Positions 24,421 to 36,004 of a stretch of 64,000 nucleotides of DNA are shown in pieces. The notes beneath the pieces were generated by a model. That model did no database searches. It was not told the DNA's origin and worked only from the letters and a program-made list of their open reading frames with translations. The stretch is taken from positions 1-64,000 of the forward strand of contig NW_019774081.1 in NCBI RefSeq assembly GCF_001039355.2, given 5' to 3'. The position numbers were made by a program, and so were the translations under genes. The DNA is from Lingula anatina (taxonomy: Eukaryota > Brachiopoda > Lingulata > Lingulida > Lingulidae). The number at the start of each line of letters is the position of its first letter. Within the stretch, counting starts at the first letter, position 1.

Positions 24421-24547
24421 TAGAAAACCACGTACAGCGGTAGTAATAATTTTGTTTCCGTTGTACACCGGTTTAACAACGTTCGAAATGTTTTAATCCC
24501 TATCTTGTGAATAGAAGGGGGCGGACAAACAATGGAGGGCCGTATAA

Positions 24548-25132
24548 ATATAGTCACTATGTGCATTTCGCTGAGTGTTTACACGATCTAGCGACACATT
24601 TTATCGCCACGCGTTCTAGTCTGATTGTTTAGGGGGGGGGCAGTTAGTGGTATTTGTATGTGTAGTTGGATAAAATAAAATAGTCCAGAATAGTGTACGT
24701 ACATGTACAGGTTTGAGAAGTTGAACATGTAAACGTTTTTGACTGATAATAAAAAAACATAAGGAAAAAAAACGAAATAGAATGTTTGAAAATTTAAACA
24801 GTTACTCTGGCGGCTTTGCGTCATGGCTATGAATCTGACATCGAATTTAGTCCAAAATATTAGTAAATTCAGAATTATTAGGTATAACGTAAATTGCCCT
24901 AATTTGTCAGATAACCAAAAATGCCAGTGATCCAAGTGGAGGGTACGCTTTCCTGAAGGTAGCGGCGACGAACGGCGACTATATTTTTCTAAACTGTGAA
25001 CCTGTATTAGTTACGAAAAGCCCCCTTTTCAACAGTCGTGTTTTATTAATTACGTCATGCCAAAAAGTAAATTTATACAGGCAAAACTCTATTCAACGAA
25101 ATAGTTTCACGAAATGAACGAGAGTAAAATAT
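24548..25132. repeat. Left arm (outer part) of large palindrome
   Basis: It is the inverted partner of about 27205-27915. Matching blocks include ATTTTATCGCCACGCGTTCTAGTCTGA (versus 27845-27875), the CTTCAGG..TAGCG region and TTTCGTAA.TAATACAGGTTC. The middle part (about 24640-24760) is not paired. It ends in the target-site duplication AGAGTAAAATAT (25121-25132), where the RTE element was inserted. Confidence 0.75.
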
Positions 25133-26509
25133 CATCATCATCATCATCATTTAGAGCCTATAGTGTTCCACTGTTGGACAAAGGCCTCAGCATGCTTTTT
25201 CCATTGTTTCCTATCCTGAGCCTCAGATTTCCAGTTTGGCCAAGGTTTCTTCTTCCAAGACTTCCAGTAGTCATCTAATTCATCCCTCCATCGTTTGACC
25301 GGCCTTCCTCTTTTTCTTTGTCCATACCTTGGGGTCCATTCTGTAAGCCTGATTGTCCACCTATTGTCCTTCATTCTTTTGACATGTCCTGCCCACCTCC
25401 ATTTCATTTCTTTAACTGTGAGCAGTACGTCCTTAACTTTGGTCTGTTCACGTAACCATACATTCGTTTTTGGATTGATGTTCAACAAAATTCTTTCCAT
25501 CTTTCTCTGAGCTACTTGTAGCTTGTGTTCCATGTAGGCATTCAGCGCCCAGGTCTCTGAACCATAGGTGATTGCCGGCAGCACACAAGCATTGAACACT
25601 TTCTTTTTCAGGCAGGTAGGAAGGTTGCTCTTGAAGATGTCATTGTGCTTCCCATATGCTGCACATCCTGCTTTTATCCTTCGTTGGATTTCTTTCTCCA
25701 GTGTTCGATCACTAAGGCTGAACCGTTGCCCAAGGTACATATACTCTTCCACTGCTTCTATCTCTTTGGTGTTGACTTTCACTGTGCAAGGGGTGGTTAG
25801 TGGTCAAAACATCACCTTTGTCTTGCTGGTGTTCATCTTTAGCCCACTTTTTGCGCTTTCATCTGCTAACGCCTGTAGCATTTCTTCTAGGTCTTTTGCA
25901 TCATCTGCTACTATTATGATGTCGTCTGCAAACCTAAGGTGATTGAGCCTGGTACCATCTATGTTTATGCCCTTGTCCTGCCAGTCTAGATCCCTGAATA
26001 TATGTTCCAATGCTGCTGTGAACAGTTTATGAGAGCTTGTATCTCCTTGGCGTACACCTTTCTTGGTCCTGATCTTATTGGTGGTCTTGTGTAGTTTGAC
26101 TGTAACAGAGCTATCGGTGTATATGTCTCTGAGGACGTCTACGTATCCATCTTCGATCCCTAGATCTTGCAGGGATGCCAGTATATACTGGGTTTCTACT
26201 GAGTCGAAGGCTTTTTCATAATCAAAGAATGCTACACATAGTGGAATGTTATACTCGAGACATTTCTCTTTGAGCTGGTTGACAGTGTGCATATGACCAG
26301 TAGTGGTGTACTGGCCTCTGAAACCTGCTTGTTCCTTTGGCTGCGCTTCATCTAGTTGTCTTGTTAGCCGTTCGGTCAATATTTTGGTGTAAATCTTGTA
26401 CAAATTAGAAAGTAGGCAGATGGGTCTGTAATTCTTGATGTCTTTCCTATTGCCCTTTTTGAACATTATGATCATGTTGGCGTTCTTCCATGCTACAGGA
26501 ATTTCCTTC
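25133..26509 (-). mobile_element. 5'-truncated RTE-type LINE with target-site duplication
   Basis: The minus-strand frame is open from 26509 to 25147 except for one stop at about 25801-25803. It covers RT motifs in order: KNYRPICLLSNLYKIYTKIL, FFDYEKAFDSV, KKGVRQGDTSS, LRFADDIIIVADDAKDLE (catalytic FADD), then YLGQRFS, the AITYGSETWALN block and a C-terminal basic region RRWAGHVKRM-like to FVQQWNTIGSK. The endonuclease and N-terminal RT are missing, so the copy is 5'-truncated. Its 3' end is a (GAT)n tail (plus strand CATCATCAT from 25133). The 12-bp duplication AGAGTAAAATAT flanks it at 25121-25132 and 26510-26521. The RTE clade is my best match. Confidence 0.85.
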
Positions 26510-26521
26510 AGAGTAAAATAT

Positions 26522-26735
26522 AAATCGGCACAAATATAAGTCATACAACAATGAGTCTGTATTTAAAGTATAATCCCTCCTGTTATGGGTCATGTCGGAT
26601 TATAATGGCACTCCTTGATGCAAAACAGTCTATCGTTTCTTCCACCGCGAGTCCCTTTATTTAATGTATTGTATTACTCATTACCCATTTCATTTGACAC
26701 TCTCTCTTTTTCTCTCCCTTCCCCTTTCTCGGGCC
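26522..26735. repeat. Left arm (inner part) of large palindrome
   Basis: It continues the left arm after the RTE insertion and pairs with 27000-27190. Shared blocks include TTTAAAGTATAATCCCTCCTGTTATGGG and TTGATGCAAAACAGTCT. About 260 bp of unpaired loop (26736-26999) follows. Confidence 0.8.
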
Positions 26736-26999
26736 AATTGTTGGCCACGTCCCCTTAGAGTACTTATGTAAACAAACGGTCTCCCGTAGCGAACTATCCT
26801 TTTGTTCAACAGCTTCGCGCGTGCAGCTGATTATTTATGTAGTGACACTATAGCTATCTGCATATAAATCTGTGCTAGCTGTTATTTGATTCATTCTGCT
26901 GTGTCGGATGTTGTGGTCCAGCCCAATGGTTCCTTGACTCATTCTTTTCTGAAGATTGGTGATGCAGATTTTGAGTGCTTAATTATTTACCCTACTTCT

Positions 27000-27915
27000 A
27001 ACAAGAGAAAGGGGAAAGGAGAGAAACAGATATGTCAACTGAAATGATTCAAATGAGTAATACAATACATTAATTAAAGGGGCTCGCAGTGGAAAAAACG
27101 AAAGACTGTTTTGCATCAAGGTGATGGCCCATAACAGGAGGGATTATACTTTAAATATAGACTGATTGCTGTATGATTTATATTTGTGCCGACTTATATT
27201 TTAGTCTCGTTAATTTCTTGGACCTAGTTCCTTGAATGAAATTTTGCGTGTATAAATTTATTTTGTGACATGAAGTAATTAATAAAAACAAGCCTGTTGA
27301 AAAGGGTGCTTTTCGTAAGTAATACAGGTTCAAAGGTAACTTGTTCAGAAAAACACCATCGCCGTTCGTCGTCGCTACCTTCAGGAAATCCTCGTTTTCT
27401 TCGCTTGGATCACCGGCATTTTTTTATTTTATTATTATTATTATTATTATTATCATCATTTTTTTTGTTATCTGACAAATTAGGGCAGATGTCAATTTAC
27501 GTTTTAGCTATTAATTCTGAATTTACTAATATTTTGGGCTAAATTCGATGTCAGATTCATAGACATGATGCAAAGCCACCAAAGTGACTGTTTAAATTTC
27601 AAAATATTCTATTCCGTTTTCTTCCTGATGTTTCTATTATCATTTGTTGCGCCACTTGTTGCACACACTGAAGATCTATGGCAATTAAGATACCATCCAT
27701 TGTATGATAATGTAAGCTAGCCTTTACATTTAACAGACAAAATTATTCAGATCTTTCAACACTATCGGTCTCCTCGAGAATCTCCCTATTTAGTGACATA
27801 TCTCCTGATCCCCCGATTCAGCATAAATGCCCCCTGATTTATCAGACTAGAACGCGTGGCGATAAAATGTGTTGCTAGATCTTGTAAACACTCAGCGAAA
27901 TGCACCTTATGACTA
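27000..27915. repeat. Right arm of large palindrome
   Basis: Inverted partner of 26522-26735 and then of 24548-25132. It also contains an (ATT)n stretch near 27425 absent from the left arm, and an unpaired portion at about 27640-27840. Confidence 0.75.
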
Positions 27916-29430
27916 TATTCAATGAGTCGTCACTTAATTGCTTTATCGGTTTCATGAAATGACGATAGTGATTGCAGTAAAAAGAGGAAATGTGAAGACA
28001 AAACAACGTCGGGTCTTTGTGTGACTTTCTCCCTAAACACTTTCTATGTTGCTGTCAAAAAAAAAAAAATGAACCGAGATAGCGATCATTTAAACTGCCG
28101 CTGCTGCTTTTACAGGTAGACATCCTCGTTTATCAATTAGATGCTAAGGAATGTCATAGTAGCTACAGTACACTGTATATCAAACCTCGGTCCAAAGTAT
28201 GAAAGGTTTAAGCACAAAACGATAAGTTGGGGGTATTTTTTCATTCAAGACAAAATTCAGCATCTAGGATGTGACAATAGGAACTTTACAAAGCTTAACA
28301 TGTACTTAAATATATTCCAGTAGCATATGGATTTAGGCTAGCAACGTAATCGTATCTCAACCTGAGGTATCCCAGATGAAAGCACCAAGATGAACACTGA
28401 CAAGCGGAGTACAATAATTAACTTATACAATGAACGAGTCGTCATGAAATTCTTTGTCTTAAAATCAATACATTTCCAAATTAAAAGAAGCAGTTTTTTC
28501 AGGAGGCATGGGAGGGGGAGACATAGTTAACGTCTGGTGATTCATTAAAGCTGAGTAGTGTTTCACTATCAAATATGTAAAGCATATGTCATAAAAACAC
28601 TATAATAAATTTTTTGTTACAATCTGCAACATTTGTTCATTTATATGGCAGGGCGAAGTTAACGCCAAAGGTAAATAGTAACTAATACCGTAATCCTTCT
28701 TGTCCATTTAATTCAATCGTATCAAAACGTTTGATACACAATGTTCATAAATGTCATAATTTTGTCGATTTATTGAAACCATATTTGTACAAAGTGGGTT
28801 AATTATCATGAGTTAGGCAACAACCAGTATGAAAATCAACTGCCTTTTTAAGTGAGGCAAGACACCCTCTTCACACTGATTATAACCTTGATAAAGACAT
28901 TATGTAACAAGGCAAATGAGTTGTGTAAAGTTCTATGAACTCGAGTGTGAAAACAACACATTCTTTGTCACTTTTACAAGACAATGGAGGCGAGCAAGTG
29001 GAGTAATTACAATACACAATCAAAACGAAATTAGTTTAGAAAGCTTACTTCGGGTCAGCCCTTTTCTTGTTCGAAAGAAAGATAGACATCGCGACGCGAC
29101 CTTCGTGTGTTCGTGTAAACGTGTGAAAACGAGAAAGTATGACTGACACAACATAGAATGTTTGAATCTTGTTTTCAGTGATGCATTCTGCAAAAAGTTC
29201 TGACAATTAATGCATCTTGTAAAAAAGACAAAATATTCGTTTTATAATAACCTAAAAAAATGGATCGTTTCATGAATTTTAGGGGAAAAAACAATCGGGA
29301 TTGATATGAGACCACTGTTGCCCTTAGAATTCCTGTCTGGTGAAAAATACCTCAGCACGGCCCGTTTGAGAGTGAAAAAAATTAATGTTCTACGTGCCGA
29401 ACACTGGACGATCTTTGAGTTTCATTCTGC
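27916..29430. other. Intergenic, no gene seen
   Basis: AT-rich DNA with short ORFs of up to 76 codons that have no recognisable domain. Nothing else supported. Confidence 0.45.
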
Positions 29431-29439
29431 AACCAAAGC

Positions 29440-29725
29440 GATGTTTGTGCCTCCTTTCTACGACCGCGGCGATGCTTGTGCGTCCTCTCTGCGACCACGG
29501 CGATGCTTGTGCGTCCTTTCTGCGTCCATTGAGCGCCCATCCTCCATCGCGTTCTCTCTGCGATTGCTTTGAACATGCTCAAAACTTCGCGGCGACCATG
29601 GCGTCCTTGGCGATGCTTGAACGTTCTTTGTGCGACCTTGGCGATCACTGTGCGTTCTTTGAGCGTCCGACGGCGTCCTGGCCAGGTTCATGGTAGCACA
29701 AAGGACGCAGAAAGGACGCCGTCCA
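29440..29725. repeat. Degenerate minisatellite, period about 30 bp
   Basis: Variants of GCGATGCTTGTGCGTCC-TTTCTGCGACC are repeated about eight times with changes. ORFs on both strands here come from the repeat, not from a gene. Confidence 0.7.
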
Positions 29726-29754
29726 GTGTAAAGGGGGTTTAAACGATAGTTGAC

Positions 29755-30200
29755 GGCATATAGTGACTAGCCTAATCCCCTGGTCGCCTGGGTAGGCACG
29801 CCCCCTTAGAGAACTTATGTGTAAACAAACGGTCTCCGGTAGCGAACCATCCTTTTGTTCAACAGCTTCAAGCGCACAGAGGATTATATCTTTAGCGACA
29901 CTAGATAACTGCAGTTAAAATTGTGCCAGCTGTTATTTGATGTAATTTTGCTATATCGAACGTTGTGGACCAGCCCACTGGTTCATTGACTCATTTATTT
30001 TCTGAAGATCGATGCAGAATTTTGGTGCTTAATTATTTCCCCTCCTTACGAGAGAGAGAGTGGAAGGGAGAGAAACAGAGAGAGTGTTAAATGAAATGGA
30101 TAATATGAGTAATACTTAAATATAAGGGACCCAAGGTGGAAGAAATGATGCACTGCTTCGCATCAAGGTGTGCCATTATAATCAGTCCATAGCATTAAAT
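29755..30200. repeat. Fragment related to the large palindrome
   Basis: Collinear with 26745-27190: both contain ACTTATGT..AAACAAACGGTCTCC, TAGCGAAC.ATCCTTTTGTTCAACAGC, CTGTTATTTGAT and GTTGTGG.CCAGCCCA.TGGTTC. It is the loop plus one arm, so a single-armed relative of the 24.5-27.9 kb element. Confidence 0.7.
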
Positions 30201-30594
30201 GCAATGGGATTACATTAAATGCAAACTCATTGATGTACTTATATACACTTTTTTGGAATAGAAATTGATTTTTAATTTGATCTTCAGGAAATCGTTTTGG
30301 TTTAAATAGCACATCAACCTATTAGGCAATTCCTTTAAAAAATCCTTTTGATCTTGTACTAGTACCCCCCCCCCCCACTCCCATTTCCTTTGCTGTGTTA
30401 AAAATTCCCCCGTTTCTCATAACACACTAAGACTAATGTGGTAAATGTAGTGACAATAAATAAGTTTTTTATATTTATAATTATAAACATGGCAATAAAA
30501 GCTAATATGTAGCAGCAGAGAAATGATAATCGAAGACCAATGTGAGCCAGGGGAGAAGACTGACAATCTAATAACTTGTCGCCTTTACATTATA

Positions 30595-30837
30595 GTACTG
30601 TTAATTGTGACGTCGCTTAAAGAGGACGGGGGGGGGGGAGTCTTGCTATAGTTCGCAATCTATTGTTAAACACGATTGTTATCATTCTCAAGCAAGCTAA
30701 AACCTGGCCTTTACCATAACCAAGGGTAATGGGTTAATAATATTCAACAATTAATGAGAAGGTTTATATGAACAACAGAAAATAAGAAAATATCTAGCAG
30801 TGGCACAAGGACAATTTAACTCCAGCGTGCAACAGGG
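30595..30837. repeat. Dispersed repeat R30, left part (LTR insertion site)
   Basis: It shares blocks with 36005-36240, 38225-38590 and 38810-38965: TTAAAGAGGA.GGGGG, TGTTATCATT.TCAA.CAAGCTAAAACC, and AATATCTAGCAGTG.C.CAAGGACAATTT. It stops at ...CAACAGGG, exactly where the LTR-like sequence begins. Confidence 0.7.
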
Positions 30838-31286
30838 TGTAGTGATCCGTTAATTAGAACTGAGTCTTCTAAATTTGCATACATCAGATATGTATATATT
30901 TGTACGTTTTAATTATTCAAATATACTTAGACATGACATGTTGCATGGCAGTTTAAGAGAAGTTCATTTAAAATGCAAATCAAGATTTAATTTAAATGTA
31001 TCTACAATTAAGTTAATGTACATAGGCATGGCATGTTTCATGACAGTTATGAAAGCTAATTTGAAATGCAAATTAAGATAGAGTATAAAGGCAGTGACTG
31101 AGCCACAGAGAGATGGGGACGGACAGACTGAGAGAGTGAGAGATAGTTATAGATACGGTAGAAGAGACCTGAGTCTTCAGGCGCTTGAATAAACCATGTA
31201 ACAGAAAACAATTCCTGCCTGTCTCAGTTGACTTATTGGTGAAAAAGAAATCAAAGAAAGTGTATAACCACCGACTGGTTATTACA
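30838..31286 (+). mobile_element. LTR-like sequence (449 bp), complete copy
   Basis: It begins TGTAGTGATCC and ends GGTTATTACA (TGTA...TACA). It contains a TATA box (GTATAAAG at 31083-31090) and, about 100 bp later, a polyadenylation signal (GAATAAACC near 31186), the expected U3-R-U5 order. A second copy of its 3' part lies at 35819-36004. The flanking R30 repeat is interrupted by it with a likely 4-bp duplication, AGGG. A tRNA primer-binding site directly after it is not obvious. Confidence 0.65.
31083..31090 (+). promoter_or_regulatory. TATA box inside the LTR-like sequence
   Basis: GTATAAAG, about 260 bp upstream of the ATG of the acidic ORF. Transcription would start near 31115, in the segment shared with the second LTR copy. 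Confidence 0.5.
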
Positions 31287-31347
31287 AATCGCGAGCTTCC
31301 AGGTTTCACCTTAAGCAGCTGAGACAGAAAGGCAGTTTACAGTCAAG

Positions 31348-32904
31348 ATGCTGTATGAAGACGAGGACCAGTATGAAGACCCAGACATCTACAGCAGGCT
31401 GTTAGATTGTCTGGGTGGAATCAGTAGTGTTCTGAAGACGCAGGAAACAAGTAAAAGAGATGCACTTTTACTATCAAATTCCCTAAGAAATCTGTGGGAA
31501 GTAATGAAAGAAGAAACAACAGAGTATGACAACGAAAACGAACTATCTTTTGAAGCAATAATAAGCAGCATTCGGCTGGAAGTGGGGCAGAGAACCACAG
31601 TGGGTGATGACAGCTGCGATGAAGAGACAGCAATAGGGAAAGAAGTTAGAGAGGGGATCCAGAGCAATGAGGTTGTGATCAGCGGCGTTGCTGATAAATC
31701 TGCAAAAGAAGAATTCCCTGGTGCCGAGATGTTGCAGCTCCCCGATGGAGGCAACAATAATGTGGTCAGTGATGTTGCTGACAATGCAAAATCTCCCGAA
31801 TTTGAGATTTTGAAACCCCTTATGACCAGTGGCGATTCTGATGTATTAAAGTCCCCAGATGCAGAAATCTTGCAGTTCCCTGATGAAGAGAGGTCGTCGC
31901 CCAGTGATGCTGAACTGTTGAAGTCCGCTGATGATGAGATGTTGAAGTTCCCCAGTGATAAGATGATGAAACCCCCTGATGTTGAAATGCTGCGTGTTGA
32001 AAAAATGGCCACCAATAAGACCAAACTGATTGAAAATGTGTGTTACCATGAGGACAACGAAGAAAATGACGAACAAGTGAAAGAAAAGATTGAACAAAAG
32101 AGATACTATGAGGACAATGACGGAAATGACAGAAATGATGAACAAGTAATGAAAAAGGAAAAACTGCATGTTGAAGGAATGGACAATGATAAGGCCAAAC
32201 TGATTGAAAATGCGTGTTACCATGAGGACAATGAAGAAAATGACGAACAAGTGAAGGAAAAGAATGATCTGCGTACTGAGGAAAGGGACAATGATATGGT
32301 GAATTTGAATATACTTGCTTATTACAAGGATAAAGACAGAAATGAAAAACAAGGGAAGAAAACAGATGAGTTCCTTGATGTGTTAGAAATAACTGAAAAG
32401 CTTAACCTGAAAGGTACAGAGAAATGGAGGTACCCACCTCATTGCAAAATAAGGTATTGTTATGATATAAGTAAGTTGTCCATGTGTAGATTTTCATAAT
32501 TATTTGTTTTTGTTAATTATTGTATAGGAAAATGGAGAGATTCACCTCACTGATTTTTTTCAATAAGGTTAGTTACTGTAATTGCCCCAAGATTGTTATT
32601 CATAAAATTTTCCATTAATTATTGTATGTCACATTTTCNTTTATATGTAAGACGCCCTTATGTTTTAAAAATTTTATACCTGTTCATTTATTTATTTTTT
32701 ACATATGAGAAAGATTATGTCAGTGGCTATGAAAACAATACAACCTGTTCAAAAACCAACAAATAAACACTGGATAATATACTCAAAAATTTCTTTGCAG
32801 GCAGTTGCTCGGTCTTCCATAATGTGAGCCAGGATAACTTTCTAGAAGTCTCTGCTTATTTACAAGGGATGCTCAACTTACATTCATTGGCATTGAATTT
32901 TTAA
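31348..32904 (+). CDS. Acidic repetitive protein downstream of LTR-like promoter, unknown family
   Basis: A 383-codon open frame runs from ATG 31348 to 32499. A consensus donor GTAAGT at 32471 and an acceptor TTTCTTTGCAG at 32800 would instead splice exon 31348-32470 to 32801-32904, giving about 408 aa ending in MLNLHSLALNF. The protein is very rich in Glu/Asp/Lys. It holds a run of about 12-residue repeats (variants of SPDAEILQFPDE, DDEMLKFPSD, PDVEMLRV) and longer repeats with KLIENVCYHEDNEENDEQVK. There is no signal peptide, membrane segment, zinc knuckle, protease or RT motif. It could be a gag-like or accessory ORF of the surrounding LTR pair, or a host gene using an LTR promoter. I do not recognise it. 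Confidence 0.55.
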
Positions 32905-34655
32905 AGGAACCTTAAAAGAGTCTGAATACATATGGCCAATGTGGATCTGGGCTATTTGTTTCACATGAACAGTTTAAGTCTAAACTACTTTGCAGGGTTC
33001 ATTTTAGTGTTGTCAGGTGATGATATCTATTAATCAGACATGAGGTTTTTCTGCAGAAATGCGGAATTCTGCATTTTTAAATTCAATTTTGATGGTTCCC
33101 GGCCGGTTAGGAGTTGAGTCCCATGATAAATGTTCAGAGTTTTTTGTTTGTTTTTTTTTTTAAACTTAGGCTCATGTCTGATTAATTTAATGAACAATGA
33201 CCATAGTGGGTCATTAAGAAACAAAAAAGTGATTTAAGATATTTCAGTTTTGGAAATTATGCTACATGCAATTAATATTTTTAGATTTAAGCTATGCCAT
33301 TTCTAATTATTTTAAAGCAATTTTCTCTAATATTGTAAAGCATAACTTGTGCACCAGTATATTCAGCTTGTGAGGTTGAGGATGTGAAGTTTGAACTTGG
33401 GTTGAAAGATTATTCATTAAAGGTTTTATGATGCTGTTATATATTAAGGTGAAAGTGTCATATGCATTAAGACATATATGTTTCAAATATAAGGATATAA
33501 TTATTATGCAAAATTGTTTTCTGGCACTCTCTATATTATTGATAAATTTATAGATAAACATAATTTTGTCTGTTTTTTGTCCTTAGGGCTAATGAATTTA
33601 ATTGATTTAATATTGACCCCCTTTTTTGACAAATGCTTTTTTTATCAAAATCTCAGTTTATTCAGCAAAAGGACAGACAGTTTGACAGAAATGCCATGCC
33701 ATGTTTGACAAATGTGCAATTATAAACAATCCAGTGAAAGCTTTCCAGTGTGGATTTGTTTCTTCTGCATTGAATAAAAATATTAATATTAAAAAAATAT
33801 TAAATAAAGAAATATTAAATTTTATTACAAAATTATGTCCCATTTGCTCTTGAAATCCAAGCGCAAATATTTATGTGTAACTTTTCCATAATTCTATCAG
33901 TTTTGGAAATATTTAGTATTTAAGTTTCTGTAAAAAAATGTTTGTGTTGATTGTGCTTTGGGTATATGGTGAGAAGTTACAATTGGGGTCTCCTTTCATC
34001 ATCCAGAGTTTGGGGTCAGTTGGTGCATTTTTACAGGAGAAGCTGCCATTAGATGCTGAAAATCTAATTCTAGAACTGTTAAAGTAAGAGAACTGTTGTT
34101 TGTTACATTTTTTAGCAGTGGTGTCAGTATTTCGGTTTTCCATACAGCATACGAGTTGCATTACTTCAAAAAGTGCAACACCGTCATGTTCAATGGTGAA
34201 AATTTTAAAAATTGAAATATTCCAAAACTACAAGAGAAAAGTCCATAATTACTATTGAACTGGAATAGCAAATCATATAATTATATTGACAATCTTAATG
34301 TGGCTTTGAATTTGACCTTTTAAGTTATTTTCACTATGAACTGAGCTTTGCAAATTTTCTGGCCCTTATATCTCCAAAACTGTTAGTTGACAGTTGACCT
34401 TCGACCCACTTTTCCACATGAAGTGCACTTCACATATTTACTGGCCCTGATTTCATACAAAAGCAGATGTATCCATAGCTACCATTTAGCTTGAGTGAGC
34501 TTGAATGTTACCTGTTGTGCATAATTAAATTTTGGTATTGGTTTTGCTGTGAAGTAATTTGCAATATTGCATCAAAATCAGCAAAGTAACCTTTTGTGCA
34601 TCATTATTTTTCTGCTTTTTGTCTGTGTGTTTGACAGCTTTGCTGCCTTGTTAAT

Positions 34656-34681
34656 CAAGGAGTTTTAGCACAAACTCCTTG
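34656..34681. other. Short perfect hairpin
   Basis: CAAGGAGTTT and AAACTCCTTG separated by six bases. No T run follows and there is no known role. Confidence 0.6.
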
Positions 34682-35171
34682 TTTTAGTATACAGGCAACG
34701 TGTGTGCCTGTACATTTTGATCAATGCCAGTGTCGGCGTTAGTGCTGTCCGAACATTTGTTCGCCCTTTAACTTCCAAACCGTATTTTTGTTTTACTTCC
34801 AATTGTACGGATAATTTTCGTATGGTGGAAAGAAAGACTAGGTTCGATAATCAGTCAAATAGGATTTTTTTCGAAAGTTGTTGATATAATTTTTTCTGCG
34901 TCGTTCACTTTCTAAGTGCCAACACGTATTTGTTTTACTTAAAAAAAAAACAACGTTGAAACTTCATTTAGTAAAAAGGAAGGTCATGCTCGAAAATCAG
35001 CAAAATCGGAATTTTATTTACGAAATTGAATTTCTTTTTCGCACATTTTGCGACGTTTGCCCATAAAGGCCCAATTGTGTTTTCATATCCGTCTTGCTGG
35101 GAGACTTTGTTTGGTGAAAAAGCAAGTTGGTTCGAATTTCAGCATTATTGTTACAAAATTAATGTTATAAT

Positions 35172-35172
<1 letters not shown>

Positions 35173-35239
<67 letters not shown>
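35173..35239. repeat. (CT)n then (TA)n compound microsatellite
   Basis: About 20 CT units followed by about 13 TA units. Confidence 0.95.
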
Positions 35240-35244
<5 letters not shown>

Positions 35245-35433
35245 ACAGATTGGATTAACTATGAGGGTTTGCCCCATGTTAAAATTAAATCCAAATGGCA
35301 TTTCATTTTCATTTTGATGTATAAGTAACCTGTTTAAATTATGAAATAATGCGTGGCCGAAGGGGGCAGATCCTCTTGAAAAATAATATTTTCGTAGTGT
35401 TAGGAATTTGTTTTCTCCACCTCTATTAGAAGT

Positions 35434-35817
35434 CTTAAGGCCACTTATAGTAAAAGGACCAAAGTCATAGAAACAAAGCCCTGGGCTTATAAGTTTTTAT
35501 AAAAAATTTAAACAAACTTCCCAAAAGGCCAATTAAAGACGGGGATTAAGTGCAGTGTCCAACGGATGACGCTCTGGCGCCAATTTGAGGGGAAAAATGC
35601 CGTTTTCGGTATTGGGATTTTCTCTATAACCAAGACAGCTATTCGAGTGATTCAAAAGGCCTCATAAAGCTGGGTGAAAGCACTACAGCGGGGTACCAGG
35701 GAATTGTCTTAAACTATTTACTTTTGATTTTATCATCTTTTACGTTAAATCAGCCCATATTTCAATGGGTTATTCACTTCAAAAGGCGCTAACTTTCAAA
35801 CAAACAATTTCCTCTTA
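35434..35817. repeat. Duplicated block, copy 1 (ends at N)
   Basis: Nearly identical to 36241-36623, same strand, including ACGGGGATTAAGT.CAGTGTCC and GGCGCCAATTTGAGGGG. Copy 1 stops exactly at the N at 35818, which suggests two unmerged contig or haplotype ends. Confidence 0.85.
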
Positions 35818-35818
35818 N

Positions 35819-36004
35819 GCCACAGAGAGATGGGGACGGACAGACTGAGAGAGTGAGAGATAGTTATAGATACGGTAGAAGAGACCTGAGTCTTCAGGCG
35901 CTTGAATAAACCATGTAACAGAAAACTATTCCTGCCTGTCTCAGTTGTCTTATTGGTGAAAAAGTAACTCAAAGAACAAGTGTATAACCACCGACTGGTT
36001 ATTA
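35819..36004 (+). mobile_element. LTR-like sequence, 3' part only
   Basis: Matches 31102-31286 with very few differences and ends in the same GGTTATTACA. Its 5' part is lost at the N. It is followed by AGGGGGAAGACT, the continuation of the R30 repeat seen empty near 38335. Confidence 0.8.

Larger units (their letters stand above)
32905..35433. other. Region inside the LTR pair without recognisable coding
   Basis: No reverse transcriptase, integrase or other ORF with a known motif. Contents: one copy of the 140-bp unit also found in FBH1 intron 18 (about 34245-34450), a perfect 10-bp hairpin (34656-34681) and a CT/TA microsatellite at 35173-35239. Confidence 0.5.

Noticed and set aside
29306-29696. 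Overlapping ORFs on both strands
   Set aside because: Arise from the 30-bp minisatellite.
31846-32352. 168-codon minus-strand hydrophobic ORF
   Set aside because: Antisense of the acidic repeat ORF; Phe/Ile/Leu richness mirrors GAA/AAT codons.
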